Part shown: in pieces, positions 16,260 to 25,064 of the stretch
How the letters are laid out: every line of letters starts with the position of its first letter
Position numbering within the stretch: position 1 is the stretch's first letter
NCBI GenBank assembly: GCA_035556715.1
Contig: DATMER010000080.1
Coordinates: forward strand, 7,057 to 71,056
Source: DATMER01 sp035556715
Lineage (GTDB): Bacteria; Acidobacteriota; Thermoanaerobaculia; Multivoradales; UBA5704
Reading direction: 5' to 3'
DNA length: 64,000 nt
Translations under genes and position numbers: made by a program
Notes under the pieces: model-generated
Databases searched by the model: none
Told to the model about the DNA's origin: nothing
The model's input: the letters and a program-made list of their open reading frames with translations, nothing else

Positions 16260-19200
16260 ATGATCGAAAGAATCCTTCGCGCCTCCTTCGCCAAACCCGG
16301 CCTTACCGTCCTCCTGGCCCTCGCGGCGGCCCTGGCCGGCGCGGTGTGGCTCACCGAGCTGGAGCGCGACGTCTTTCCCGACCTCGCGACTCCGGTCTTC
16401 AGCGTCTTCGTGCAGAACCCGGCCATGGGCGCCGAGGAGCTGGAGACCGGTGTGGCGATCCCCTTGGAAGTCGCGCTCTCGGGCCTGCCCGAGGTGCGCC
16501 GCATCCGCTCGGGATCCCAGCCCGGCGTGACGCTGGTCCGCATCGAGTTCGAGCCGGACGCCGACTACTACCTCTCGCGCCAGCTCGTCACCGAGCGGGT
16601 CAATCAGGTATCCCGAGACCTCCCTCCGGGGACCGACGCTCCGCTGGTCTCCAGCCTCACGGGCCGGCTCAACGAAGTGGTCGAGATCGTCCTCGAAGCG
16701 GAGCCCGGCACGGTCGGCCTCATGGAGCTGCGCGACCTGGCGGACTACGAGGTGAGGAACCGTCTCTCCGGAGTGCCCGGAGTGGCGGCGGTGGAGGTGC
16801 TCGGCGGGCACCTGCGGCAGTTCCAGGTGCAGCTCGATCCCGAGCGCATGGCGGCCCTGGGAGTGACCCTGGGCGAGGTGATGACCGCGGTCGAGAGGTC
16901 CAACGAGAACGCCGCCGGGGGCTTCGTGGCCCAGGGATCGGTCGAGTGGACGGTGCGCGCCGTGGGCCGGGCGGAGAACGTCGGCGACCTGCGCGCCACG
17001 GTGGTGACCGTGCGGGATACCACTCCGGTGCTGCTGGGGGAGGTGGCCGAAGTCCGCGAGGCCCCGGCCGTGCGCCGCGGCCTGGCGCACGGCCTCGGGT
17101 CGGAGATCGTGAGCTGCCGCGTCTCCAAGCAGTTCGGAGCCGACACGGTCTCGGTAGCCCGCGGTGTGCGCGCCGCCATCGAAGACCTCTCGAAGAGCAT
17201 GCCGCCGGGTGTGCGGGTGCGCATCCTCTACGACCAGGCGGAGCTGGTCTCGTCCGCTCTCGGGGGCGTGGGCCGCGCCGTGCTCCTGGGGGCGGTGCTG
17301 GTGGTGGCAGTCCTCTTTCTCCTCCTGGGGAACCTGCGGGCCGCGCTCATCGTCACTGTCACGCTGCCGCTCTCGATCGCCCTTGCCGGACTGATCCTGA
17401 AGCCGGCGGGTATCGGCCTCAACACCCTGACGCTCGGGGGGCTCGCGATCGCCGTCGGCCTGCTGGTGGACGCCGCCATCATCCTGACCGAGAACGTCTA
17501 CCACCGGCTGCAGGCCCTCACCCCCGACCCCTCTCCCACCTCCCCGCCCCCCTCCCTGGGAGAGGGGCGCCACCACCCACCCGCGGAGCAAGTTCCGGTG
17601 CAGGTTCCCCCCTCTCCCGGGGAGGGGGGCGGGGAGGCGGGAGAGGGGGGCCAGGGGGGTGAGGGGCGCCGGGAAGTGGTGCTCGCCGCGGCCATCGAGG
17701 TGGGCCGGCCCATCGCTTTCGCGACCCTGATCGTGATCGCGGTCTTCATCCCCCTGTTTGCCATGAGCGGAATCGAGGGGCGCATGTACCGGCCTCTTGC
17801 CGCGGCGGTGGTGGCATCCATGGCCGCCTCGCTGGCCCTCGCCCTCACCCTGGTGCCGGTCCTCGCCGGATGGCTGCTCCGCCCCGCACCGCCGGGTAAA
17901 GAGGAGGACGTGGCCATCATCCGCCGCGTCAAGGCCGTCTACGCTCCCTTGCTCGACCGCTGTATGCGCCGGGCGGGGCTGGTCCGCGTGCTCTCGCTCG
18001 CGGTCACCATCCCGGCCCTGCTCCTCGCTCTCCGGGTCGGCTCCGACTTCATGCCCAGTCTGGACGAGGGGGCGCTCCTGCTCCAGACCATCCTGCCGCC
18101 CGAGGCTTCCCTGGAGGAGGTGGACCGCCGCAATCACCGGGTGGAAGACGTGCTCCGCAAGTTCCCGGAGGTCCGGGAGGTCGTGCGGCGGACCGGCCGC
18201 GCTGAGAGGACCGAGGACCCGATGCCGCACGTGATCTCGGACGTGCTCGTGGTGCTCGAGCCCGAGCGCTCCCGGTCCCTGGAGGAGCTGGAGGAGGAGA
18301 TGCGGGAACGGCTGGAAAAGGTCCCGGGCGTCGCCGTTCTCTTCACCACCCCTCTTGGGATGCGGATCGACGAGGGACTGGGCGGGACTCCCGCGGACAT
18401 CCAGGTGCGGATCTATGGCCCCGATCTGGATCGGTTGGCCCGCCTGGCCGGGGAGGCCCGGGAGCTGATGGAGCCCGTCGAAGGGATTGCCGATCTGCGG
18501 GCCGAGACGCTGACCGGACTGCCGCAGGTCCGGATCACGGTGGACCGCGAGGCCGTAGCGCGGGTGGGGCTCGCTCCGGCGGACGTGGTCGACGCCCTCC
18601 GGATCGGGCTCGCCGGGGAAGAGGTCTCGCAGGTCTGGGTGGGGCAGCGCCGCTTCGACCTGGTCGTGAGGCTCGCGGACGACCGGCGCGGCGACCTCTC
18701 GGCCCTCTCGGCGCTCCTGATCGACGGTCGAAACGGGAGCCGCATCCCCCTGGGGCAGCTCGCCCGCGTGGAGCGGACTTTCGGCCCCGCCTCCATCCAG
18801 CGCGAGGCGGGGAGCCGGCGGATCGCGGTGGAGGCAAGCGTCGCCGGCCGGGACCTGGGGAGCACGGCCGCCGAGGTGCGCGAGCGCCTGGCCGCGGGGC
18901 TCGAGCTGCCCACCGGCTACTTCTTCGATATCGGCGGCCGGGTGGAGAACCAGGCGCGGGCCCTGCGCTCCCTCGGCCTCGCCATTGCCGTGGCCCTGCT
19001 GGCGGTCCTCGTGCTCCTCTACCTGGCCCTGGGCTCCTTCGCCGAGACGATGGTGATCCTCGCCACCCTGCCGGACGCCTTCGTGGGCGGCATCCTCGCC
19101 CTCTGGCTGGCGGGGGAGACCTGGAACGTCTCCTCCCTGGTGGGGCTCATCGGCCTCTTCGGCATCGCGGTGCAGAACGGCCTCGTGCTGGTCTCCCAGA

Positions 19201-19469
19201 CCCGCTCCCTGATCGCGGAGGGGCGCCCCTTCGAGGAAGCCCTGCGGGAGGCGTCGATCGGACGCGTGCGTCCCAAGCTGATGACCGCGGGCACGGCGAT
19301 CCTCGGCCTCCTGCCGCTGCTCGTACTGAACCTGCACGGCTCCGAGATCGAGCGGCCCCTGGCGGTGGTGATGATCGGCGGGCTCGTGACCTCGACCCTC
19401 TTCACCCTGCTGGCGCTGCCCACCTTCTACCAGTGGGTGCACCGGATGCGGGAGCGGTGGCACGCCTAG
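16260..19469 (+). CDS. Heavy-metal efflux RND permease (CzcA-like) with in-frame repeat insertion
   Basis: 1069-residue inner-membrane RND proton/metal antiporter. The N-terminal helix is followed by LERDVFPDLATPVFSV, porter-domain segments, TM2-6 including GGLAIAVGLLVDAAIILTEN (the TM4 region that carries the proton-relay Asp), and the second half with DALRIGLAGEEVSQVW and the TM10-12 block. Residues ~419-470, in the cytoplasmic loop between TM4 and TM5, are encoded by a palindromic repeat (PDPSPTSPPPSLGEG...GGQGGEGRR) absent from typical CzcA proteins. The frame resumes exactly at EVVLAAAIEVGRPIAF. It starts 8 bp after the adaptor stop. Confidence 0.93.
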   Translation: MIERILRASFAKPGLTVLLALAAALAGAVWLTELERDVFPDLATPVFSVFVQNPAMGAEELETGVAIPLEVALSGLPEVRRIRSGSQPGVTLVRIEFEPDADYYLSRQLVTERVNQVSRDLPPGTDAPLVSSLTGRLNEVVEIVLEAEPGTVGLMELRDLADYEVRNRLSGVPGVAAVEVLGGHLRQFQVQLDPERMAALGVTLGEVMTAVERSNENAAGGFVAQGSVEWTVRAVGRAENVGDLRATVVTVRDTTPVLLGEVAEVREAPAVRRGLAHGLGSEIVSCRVSKQFGADTVSVARGVRAAIEDLSKSMPPGVRVRILYDQAELVSSALGGVGRAVLLGAVLVVAVLFLLLGNLRAALIVTVTLPLSIALAGLILKPAGIGLNTLTLGGLAIAVGLLVDAAIILTENVYHRLQALTPDPSPTSPPPSLGEGRHHPPAEQVPVQVPPSPGEGGGEAGEGGQGGEGRREVVLAAAIEVGRPIAFATLIVIAVFIPLFAMSGIEGRMYRPLAAAVVASMAASLALALTLVPVLAGWLLRPAPPGKEEDVAIIRRVKAVYAPLLDRCMRRAGLVRVLSLAVTIPALLLALRVGSDFMPSLDEGALLLQTILPPEASLEEVDRRNHRVEDVLRKFPEVREVVRRTGRAERTEDPMPHVISDVLVVLEPERSRSLEELEEEMRERLEKVPGVAVLFTTPLGMRIDEGLGGTPADIQVRIYGPDLDRLARLAGEARELMEPVEGIADLRAETLTGLPQVRITVDREAVARVGLAPADVVDALRIGLAGEEVSQVWVGQRRFDLVVRLADDRRGDLSALSALLIDGRNGSRIPLGQLARVERTFGPASIQREAGSRRIAVEASVAGRDLGSTAAEVRERLAAGLELPTGYFFDIGGRVENQARALRSLGLAIAVALLAVLVLLYLALGSFAETMVILATLPDAFVGGILALWLAGETWNVSSLVGLIGLFGIAVQNGLVLVSQTRSLIAEGRPFEEALREASIGRVRPKLMTAGTAILGLLPLLVLNLHGSEIERPLAVVMIGGLVTSTLFTLLALPTFYQWVHRMRERWHA
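17513..17667. repeat. Palindromic repeat family A copy 2, inside czcA
   Basis: Left arm CCCTCACCCCCGACCCCTCT through GGGAGAGGGGCGCC; right arm CCCCCTCTCCCGGGGAGG through GGGGGGTGAGGGGC. The arms are inverted copies of each other around a ~45-bp centre. It is very similar to the copy at 56039. The net insertion keeps the czcA reading frame open and adds ~52 residues rich in Pro, Gly, Ser and Glu. Confidence 0.9.
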
Positions 19470-19494
19470 AACCGGCAGCTCAGCCGCTGCGCCG

Positions 19495-20064
19495 TCAGCC
19501 CAGCGCGGACGGCGAGCCGGCCTCGATCACCAGATCCTTGAAGTAGAACGGCCCATATTCCTTCGAGGGGCTCGGCTGCGGGAAGGCCACCGGGCAGGAC
19601 CAGATCTGAAACAGGGGGCTCCTCGTCTGGAAGGAGTCGACGCCCGGGAGCCCGCCGTTGAAGGTGTCGATGACGCGGAAGAAGCCGAACTGGTTGTCGC
19701 GGGTGAGGCCAAGCACGGCCACGCGGACGACGGGCTGCTGCGATTCCTGCGGATCCGGATTGCTGTTGAACCCGAAGAAGTAGACCTTCCCATCCAGGAA
19801 TGCCGAGCCCTGCGGCACGTTGAGCGGCCTGTAGATCTCGGTGACATTCTGCTCCTGGCCTACGCTGTGATGCGTCAATTGCGTCACGCCGGCGCGGGAG
19901 CCGCGAACCTCGATGGCAAGCTCGGCAAGGACCGCGAGCGGCTGGAGATTCAGGCCGTAGTATTTGATGGCCGGCCTGGAGATGTACGCCACGCTGGGGA
20001 CAGTGAAACTGAACAGCACTTCTGACTGGGCGTTTTCCTGCACGCTTTTCGTTTTGTCACTCAC
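19495..20064 (-). CDS. Hypothetical protein
   Basis: 189 residues with no family I recognise. There is no signal peptide or membrane segment. The sequence alternates hydrophobic and polar residues as in beta-sandwich proteins (EVLFSFTVPSVAYIS, AFLDGKVYFFGFNSNPD, VVRVAVLGLTRDNQFGFF). The GTG start is supported by a GGAGGAGG ribosome site 6 nt upstream. It is convergent with the metal-efflux operon, separated by 25 bp. Cytosolic or secreted by a non-classical route; function unknown. Confidence 0.65.
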   Translation of the reverse strand: MSDKTKSVQENAQSEVLFSFTVPSVAYISRPAIKYYGLNLQPLAVLAELAIEVRGSRAGVTQLTHHSVGQEQNVTEIYRPLNVPQGSAFLDGKVYFFGFNSNPDPQESQQPVVRVAVLGLTRDNQFGFFRVIDTFNGGLPGVDSFQTRSPLFQIWSCPVAFPQPSPSKEYGPFYFKDLVIEAGSPSALG

Positions 20065-20176
20065 GACATGCCTCCTCCAAGAGATGTGGAACGGTCCTGA
20101 TTCTTCGGCGAACCTTCGCCCTTGGATGACCGGAGCTTGCGAATCGTTTCAGATCAAAAAGCCAATATAGACTGGC

Positions 20177-20300
20177 TTGGTGAACCTGACCGCCTGGAAC
20201 CGCGTTCGCTACACCCTCTGGGCTCCCCTCTACGATCTCGTGGCCCGGTTCGGAAGCCAACGCCGGCGCTCCATCGCCGTGCTCGGGCTTCAGCCGGGGG
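20177..20300 (+). pseudogene. N-terminal remnant of a class I methyltransferase
   Basis: About 40 codons read like the start of a small SAM-dependent methyltransferase (WNRVRYTLWAPLYDLVA, then RRRSIAVLGLQPGE, the segment before motif I). The expected SAM-binding GxGxG motif does not follow; the frame drifts into unrelated sequence. I see no rest of the gene nearby, so this looks like a decayed or truncated copy lying between the hypothetical protein and the protease gene. Confidence 0.5.
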
Positions 20301-20469
20301 AGGCGCGCCCGAAGTTCCCGGTTTGGGCTGTTGGGTGCACACTTGTTATTGAGGATGACGTTGGCTGAGTACAAGACACCCATCATCGGTGAAAGTGCTT
20401 CACCACACTTGCCTCACATCACCCGGTTTGTTCTCTTCCGCCCGCCATCCGGGCGGAATGAAACCGATG

Positions 20470-20497
20470 GCTTCCCGATCGGGGAGCCAAGGAGGTT
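20470..20497 (+). promoter_or_regulatory. Leader hairpin and ribosome site of protease gene
   Basis: A stem GGCTTCCC/GGGGAGCC with a GATC loop directly abuts the AAGGAGG ribosome site of the protease gene. It could modulate ribosome access. I found no match to a riboswitch family I know. Confidence 0.3.
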
Positions 20498-20501
20498 TTT
20501 C

Positions 20502-22079
20502 ATGAAGCACATGGTCTTTTTTGGTCTGGTTGCGTTGGTTCTGGTGGCGATTCCGGGCTTCGCCGCGCCGCCCCTCGACTTCCTGGGGCCGCAGGCCAGC
20601 CCGGAAGTCGTCGGCACTCCGCGAGATCCGGGCGCCCGCGCCGCGGAGATGCAGGAGCTGCAGCAGCGGTTGGCCGCAGGCCGGGTCGGGAAGGCGCTGG
20701 CCCAGCCGATGGTGCTCCAGCTCACCAAGGCTGAGCGCCACCAGATCGACGACACCGGCCGCGTCGAAAGGAAGTACATGGTCGGAGTGGCCAAGAAGGT
20801 AGGAACGGTCATCGACTTCTCGTCCGCCCGCTCGCTCGGCCAGAGCACCGCCGGCCTGGCCTTGGGCGCTGCCCGCGGCACCGGCGATGACGGTTTCGTC
20901 TGGACTGCCGCGGTGCGGGTCCCCGGCGCTACCGCCCTCCGCCTCCACCTCACCAGAGTCGACCTGCCGAAGGGGGCAGAGCTCTACGTCTACAACCTCG
21001 CGGGTCAGGCATTCGGCCCCTACAGGGGCCGCGGCCCGCTCGGCGACGGCGTCCTGCACACCAACACGGTCTTCGGCGAGCAGCTTCTTCTTCAGGTCCA
21101 CTCGCCGGCAGACAGCGGGCGCGCCCCGCAGTTGACGCTGGCGGAAGTCGGCGTCATGGGCGCCCGCTTCGCCGCTCCGCGCTACGGGTCCAAAGGCGTG
21201 TTCGACCTCAACGACCTCAGGGCCTTCACCGCCCAGGCCAGCAATCTGTGCGCGGGCAACGCCGACTGCGTGGTGAATGCTTCGTGCCAGTCGAGCACCG
21301 TGGTCAACACCGCCAAGGACGCGGTGGCCAGCATCCTGTTCCAGTCCGGGGGCTCTTTCTTCATCTGCACCGGCGGCCTGGTCGCGGACACCGTCGCCAC
21401 CTCGATCATCCCCTACTTCCTCACCGCCAATCATTGCGTCAACAGCAGCGGGGAAGCTTCCAGCGTGGAGACCTACTTCGACTACGCCACCACCTGCAGC
21501 AACCCCAACTGCACACAGCCCTATAACAACGCCGGGGACACCGTCGGCGCCACCCTCCTGGCAACCGGCACGACCACCGATTACTCGCTGCTGCGGCTGT
21601 CTTCGGCACCGGCGACGCCGGACGGGGTGGCCACCTACCTTGGCTGGCTGAGCACGCCGGTCGCCAACACCAACAACCTGGCGCTCTACCGCATCAGCCA
21701 CCCCTCGGGTTCGCCCCAGGCCTATTCGGAGGGGGTGGTCGACACCAGCAAGCCCACCTGCCGCAGGTTGAATCGCGGCAACTTCATCTACAGCCGGGAC
21801 ACCGTAGGCGGCACCGAGGGCGGCAGCAGCGGCTCGCCGGTCGTCAATAACGCCGGCCAGATCGTCGGCCAGCTCTATGGGGCGTGCGGCACCAACCTCA
21901 ACGACGTCTGCGATGCCGGGAACAACGCCACGGTCGACGGCGCCTTCGCAGTCTCCTTCCCCGGCCTTGCGCCGTTCCTGAACCCGGGCAGCGGCGGCTC
22001 GTGCAGCGCGGTTGGCGCGGCCTGCACCAGCAACAGCCAGTGCTGCTCGAACAGTTGCAAAGGCAAGACTTGCCGGTGA
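20502..22079 (+). CDS. Secreted trypsin-like serine protease with Cys-rich tail
   Basis: 525-residue exported S1-fold protease resembling lysyl-endopeptidase-type enzymes. The start is set by an AAGGAGG site 6 nt upstream; the signal peptide is FFGLVALVLVAIPGFAA. A ~210-residue pro-region precedes the catalytic domain, where the triad is H311 (FLTANHCVN), D360 (TTDYSLLRL) and S443 (GGSSGSPVV). The C-terminal ~25 residues form a compact six-cysteine module (CSAVGAACTSNSQCC...C...C) similar to knottin folds, possibly a binding tag. A terminator hairpin follows. Probably an extracellular nutritional or predatory protease. Confidence 0.92.
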   Translation: MKHMVFFGLVALVLVAIPGFAAPPLDFLGPQASPEVVGTPRDPGARAAEMQELQQRLAAGRVGKALAQPMVLQLTKAERHQIDDTGRVERKYMVGVAKKVGTVIDFSSARSLGQSTAGLALGAARGTGDDGFVWTAAVRVPGATALRLHLTRVDLPKGAELYVYNLAGQAFGPYRGRGPLGDGVLHTNTVFGEQLLLQVHSPADSGRAPQLTLAEVGVMGARFAAPRYGSKGVFDLNDLRAFTAQASNLCAGNADCVVNASCQSSTVVNTAKDAVASILFQSGGSFFICTGGLVADTVATSIIPYFLTANHCVNSSGEASSVETYFDYATTCSNPNCTQPYNNAGDTVGATLLATGTTTDYSLLRLSSAPATPDGVATYLGWLSTPVANTNNLALYRISHPSGSPQAYSEGVVDTSKPTCRRLNRGNFIYSRDTVGGTEGGSSGSPVVNNAGQIVGQLYGACGTNLNDVCDAGNNATVDGAFAVSFPGLAPFLNPGSGGSCSAVGAACTSNSQCCSNSCKGKTCR

Positions 22080-22100
22080 GCTGAGGCTCGGCTTCATGGG

Positions 22101-22131
22101 GGGGACCCTCGCCCGAGGGTCCCCTTTCCTT
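22101..22131 (+). terminator. Intrinsic terminator after protease gene
   Basis: Perfect 11-bp stem GGGGACCCTCG/CGAGGGTCCCC with a 2-nt minimal loop, followed by TTTCCTT. It lies 21 bp after the protease stop. It may also serve the convergent ynfA-like gene on the other strand. Confidence 0.8.
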
Positions 22132-22139
22132 CCCCTGGA

Positions 22140-22466
22140 TCAACTCCCCCGCGGCGCGTACATGATGACCATCACGCCCAGCAGGCAGATCAGGGCGCCG
22201 GTCACGTCCCAGGCATCGGGCTTGCGCCCGTCCATCCACCAGCCCCAGAGGAGCGACAGGCCGATGAAGAGCCCGCCGTAGGCCGCGTACACCCGGCCGA
22301 AGTGGGCCGGCTGGAAGACCGGGACGATCCCGTAGGCAAACAGGGAGATCCCGCCGAGCAGGCCCAGCCAGCCGGACCGCCCCTCCCGGAGCCAGAGCCA
22401 GACGAGATAGCCGCCGCCGATCTCCAGCATACCGGCGGTCAGGAACAGGGCGATGGAACGGAGCAT
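22140..22466 (-). CDS. YnfA family (UPF0060) small membrane protein
   Basis: 108-residue four-helix inner-membrane protein of the YnfA/UPF0060 family, structurally related to small multidrug resistance transporters. Conserved segments are AGMLEIGGGYLVWLWLREG in TM1, RVYAAYGGLFIGLSLLWGWW in TM3, and a final hydrophobic helix. The length is standard. The family has been implicated in dye and antiseptic efflux in some bacteria; its role here is unproven. It is convergent with the protease gene across a shared terminator region. Confidence 0.92.
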   Translation of the reverse strand: MLRSIALFLTAGMLEIGGGYLVWLWLREGRSGWLGLLGGISLFAYGIVPVFQPAHFGRVYAAYGGLFIGLSLLWGWWMDGRKPDAWDVTGALICLLGVMVIMYAPRGS

Positions 22467-22585
22467 CCGTCCGTATCCTAATCGACCGAGAGGCGGCGCT
22501 CAATCTTCGGCTTTGCGCTTCAACTCGGGCAGGCGCTTCACGGACGAGATGGCTCGGGAGGCTGGCTGCGAAAAGCAGGTCGCTT

Positions 22586-23236
22586 TCACTGCGTGCGGAG
22601 ACGGGCGAGCTCCTCCTCCAGGCGGCGGGCGCGCTCCTCGGCTTCTTCCCACATCCTGTGAGCCTCATCCCGCCAGGGGATGGGCTCGCCGGTGGCGGCA
22701 TCGGTCAGGCGGAGCCGCGAGCCTTCCGGACGGAGGAGCAGTCCCGTGGTGCGGCTGAGGAGCGAGCCGTCAGGCTCGGAGGGAATGGGGATGTACCGGC
22801 TGCCCTCCAGCCGATAGCCCTGAAGGCGGGGCTTCAGAGACTCGCCGCGGGGGTCGAAGAGGAGGTACTCCTCGGCCCCGATCCGTTCGTAGATCCCTTT
22901 CTTCTTCCCCAGATCGTCGCGGGCGGTGCTGGGGGAGGTGGCCTCCACGATCAGGCTGGGGGCCCGCTCCTGCCACAGGAGATAGTTGTCGCGGAGTCCC
23001 TTTGGAATACCCCGCGTGAGAGCCACGTCCGGGCAGACGAACGCCCGGGGGTTGCCTTCTTCGTAGCAGAGGAAGAAGTTGGCTTGGATCCACACGTCCG
23101 GCACATCGCGGTAGCGGCGCTCCAGCGCATCCACCAGCTCGAAGATCACATCGAGGTGGATCCCGGTCTCGGCGATAGGTTCTCCGTCGGAGGTGGGGTA
23201 TTCGATCTCCTCATGATACAGCGGGATCGCGCCCAT
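22586..23236 (-). CDS. Uma2 family (DUF820) endonuclease-like protein
   Basis: 216 residues with the PD-(D/E)XK-like Uma2 core: the AFVCPDVALT strand with its Asp, then LIVEATSPSTARDDLGKK with the Glu and Lys, then YLLFDPRGESL. The family is very common in cyanobacteria and some other phyla; nuclease activity is predicted from fold. The C-terminal ~40 residues form a charged coiled coil (MWEEAEERARRLEEELARLR). The start is chosen at the ATG with an AGGAGG site 6 nt upstream; an extension of 28 codons upstream is possible but has no ribosome site. Divergent from the ABC operon. Confidence 0.88.
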   Translation of the reverse strand: MGAIPLYHEEIEYPTSDGEPIAETGIHLDVIFELVDALERRYRDVPDVWIQANFFLCYEEGNPRAFVCPDVALTRGIPKGLRDNYLLWQERAPSLIVEATSPSTARDDLGKKKGIYERIGAEEYLLFDPRGESLKPRLQGYRLEGSRYIPIPSEPDGSLLSRTTGLLLRPEGSRLRLTDAATGEPIPWRDEAHRMWEEAEERARRLEEELARLRTQ

Positions 23237-23429
23237 GCATGCCTCCTTTCCCCGATGGGGTATCCGGATCAGATCACGAAACCCGGCGAGGCGCAACTCG
23301 TCGCCGCTCCATGGTAGCACGCCGCGGATTGCGAACGGCGCCAGCGGCGGCAGCTCACAACCTTCTTCCGGGGCCTGCGTATCCTATCCCTGGACCCCCT
23401 CGGCGGATGGGATAGAATCCGCCCCCACT

Positions 23430-24221
23430 GTGAACGCGATCACCCAGTCATTCCTCCCGAACCGCGCCATCTCGCGCAAGACCCTCTGGATCATCATCGC
23501 CTTCCAGGCGGCGGTGTTCCTCACGATCTGGATCTACTCGCCGTTCAAGGTGCTGCCCCAGCCCGACGAAGTGCTGCAGGCGCTCCACGGCCTCTGGTTC
23601 AATCAGGGGCTCGCCCGAGAGCTGTGGACCAGCTTCACCCTGAACCTCCAGGCGCTGGCGCTCAGCCTCGCGATCTCCCTCCTGCTGTCGTACCTGACCG
23701 TGCTGCCGTTCTTCCGGCCGATCGCCCTCGCCATCTCCAAGGGGCGGTTCCTCGGCCTGATCGGCCTGACCTTCGTCTTCACCCTGATGGTGGGCGGCGG
23801 CCGGCCGCTGAAGCTGTCGCTGCTGGTCTTCGGCCTGACGGTCTTCTACGTCACCTCCATGGTGTCGGTGGTGCTGGAGATCCCCCGCGAGCGCTTCGAC
23901 CATGCCCGCACCCTGCGCATGGGGGAGTGGACGGTGGTCTGGGAGGTCGTCGTCCTGGGGACCGCCGACAAGGCGATCGAGGTGCTGCGCCAGAACGCGG
24001 CCATCGGCTGGATGATGCTCACCATGGTGGAGGGGATCTCCCGCTCCGAGGGCGGCATCGGTGCCATGCTGCTCAACCAGAACAAGCACTTCCGGCTCGC
24101 GGAGGTGTTCGCGATCCAGCTCATGATCCTGCTGATCGGGCTGATCCAGGACTACGCCATCGGCGCCGTCCACCGCCTGCTCTTCCCCTACGCCTCGATG
24201 GTCCTGGAGAAGAGGAGGTAG
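23430..24221 (+). CDS. ABC transporter permease (NitT/TauT-like)
   Basis: 263-residue inner-membrane permease with a first TM helix at residues ~13-32, then a core of about five further helices. The coupling (EAA-like) loop is visible as HARTLRMGEWTVVWEVVVLG...IGWMMLTMVEG, close in pattern to SsuC/TauC permeases. The GTG start follows the divergent gap; there is no better ATG before the first helix. It is the first gene of a four-gene operon with a 3-bp gap to the ATPase, a coiled-coil membrane protein and a solute-binding/OmpA fusion. The substrate is unknown. Confidence 0.85.
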   Translation: MNAITQSFLPNRAISRKTLWIIIAFQAAVFLTIWIYSPFKVLPQPDEVLQALHGLWFNQGLARELWTSFTLNLQALALSLAISLLLSYLTVLPFFRPIALAISKGRFLGLIGLTFVFTLMVGGGRPLKLSLLVFGLTVFYVTSMVSVVLEIPRERFDHARTLRMGEWTVVWEVVVLGTADKAIEVLRQNAAIGWMMLTMVEGISRSEGGIGAMLLNQNKHFRLAEVFAIQLMILLIGLIQDYAIGAVHRLLFPYASMVLEKRR

Positions 24222-24224
24222 AAC

Positions 24225-25052
24225 ATGGTCGTCCACGAATACACCCATGGAGCGACCCTCCTCAAGGCGGAGGACATCAACGTCACGCTCGGCGGCAACC
24301 CGATCCTCCGGGACCTGAACCTGGAGGTCAAAGATGTCCGCCGGCCCGGGGCCGTTGCCGGCCAGGTGGTCGGGCTGCTCGGGCCGTCCGGCGTAGGCAA
24401 GACGACCCTGTTCCGCGTGCTGGCCGGACTGGACAGGCCGGACACGGGACGGGTGCTGATCGGGGAGCAGGGGGTGCCCGTGCAGCGGGGGATGGTCGGG
24501 GTCGTGGCCCAGCACTATCCCCTGTTCATGCACCGCACCGTGATGGGCAACCTCCTGGTGGCGGGCAAGAGGGCGGGGCTTTCCCATGCCGCGGCCGTGG
24601 AGAAGGCCCAGGGGTACCTGAAGCGCTTCGGTCTCCTGGACCGGGCCGGGCTCTACCCGGTGCAGCTCTCCGGCGGCCAGAAGCAGAGGGTCGCCATCGC
24701 GCAGCAGTTCATGTGCAGCGAGCACTTCCTGCTCCTGGACGAGCCGTTCTCCGGGCTCGATCCCATGGCCATCGACCGGGTCGCCGAGCTGCTCAACGAA
24801 GTGGCCTGCATGCACGAGCTGAACACGATCGTGGTGGTCACCCACGACATCGGCGCGGCCTTGGAGGTGGCGGACACGATCTGGCTCATGGGCCGGGACC
24901 GGGACGCCGAAGGCAAGGTCATCCCTGGCGCCAGGATCAAGGAGAGCTACAATCTCATTGAGCGGGGACTCGCCTGGAGGGACGGGATCGCGACCGAGCC
25001 CGTGTTCCTGGAGACGTTGCGGGAGATCCGCACAAGGTTCCCCTCGCTCTGA
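24225..25052 (+). CDS. ABC transporter ATP-binding protein
   Basis: 275-residue nucleotide-binding subunit powering the permease encoded just upstream. All motifs are present: Walker A GPSGVGKTTL, Q-loop VVAQHYPLF, signature LSGGQKQRVAIA, Walker B LLLDEPFSGLDP and the switch His in VVTHDIG. A C-terminal ~50-residue extension ends near FLETLREIRTRFPSL. It is most like taurine/nitrate-type importers. It starts 3 bp after the permease stop and lies 12 bp before the next gene. Confidence 0.95.
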   Translation: MVVHEYTHGATLLKAEDINVTLGGNPILRDLNLEVKDVRRPGAVAGQVVGLLGPSGVGKTTLFRVLAGLDRPDTGRVLIGEQGVPVQRGMVGVVAQHYPLFMHRTVMGNLLVAGKRAGLSHAAAVEKAQGYLKRFGLLDRAGLYPVQLSGGQKQRVAIAQQFMCSEHFLLLDEPFSGLDPMAIDRVAELLNEVACMHELNTIVVVTHDIGAALEVADTIWLMGRDRDAEGKVIPGARIKESYNLIERGLAWRDGIATEPVFLETLREIRTRFPSL

Positions 25053-25064
25053 TCCGACTCTGAC

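Noticed and set aside
16248..19463. Long minus-strand open frame across czcA
   Set aside because: Shadow of czcA; no recognisable motif.
20370..20500. Riboswitch upstream of the protease gene
   Set aside because: Hairpins are present, but the consensus bases of known classes (c-di-GMP, cobalamin, TPP and others) are not.
23234..23320. 28-residue N-terminal extension of the Uma2-like protein
   Set aside because: The ATG at 23236 has a well-placed AGGAGG; the extension has none and is not like family starts.
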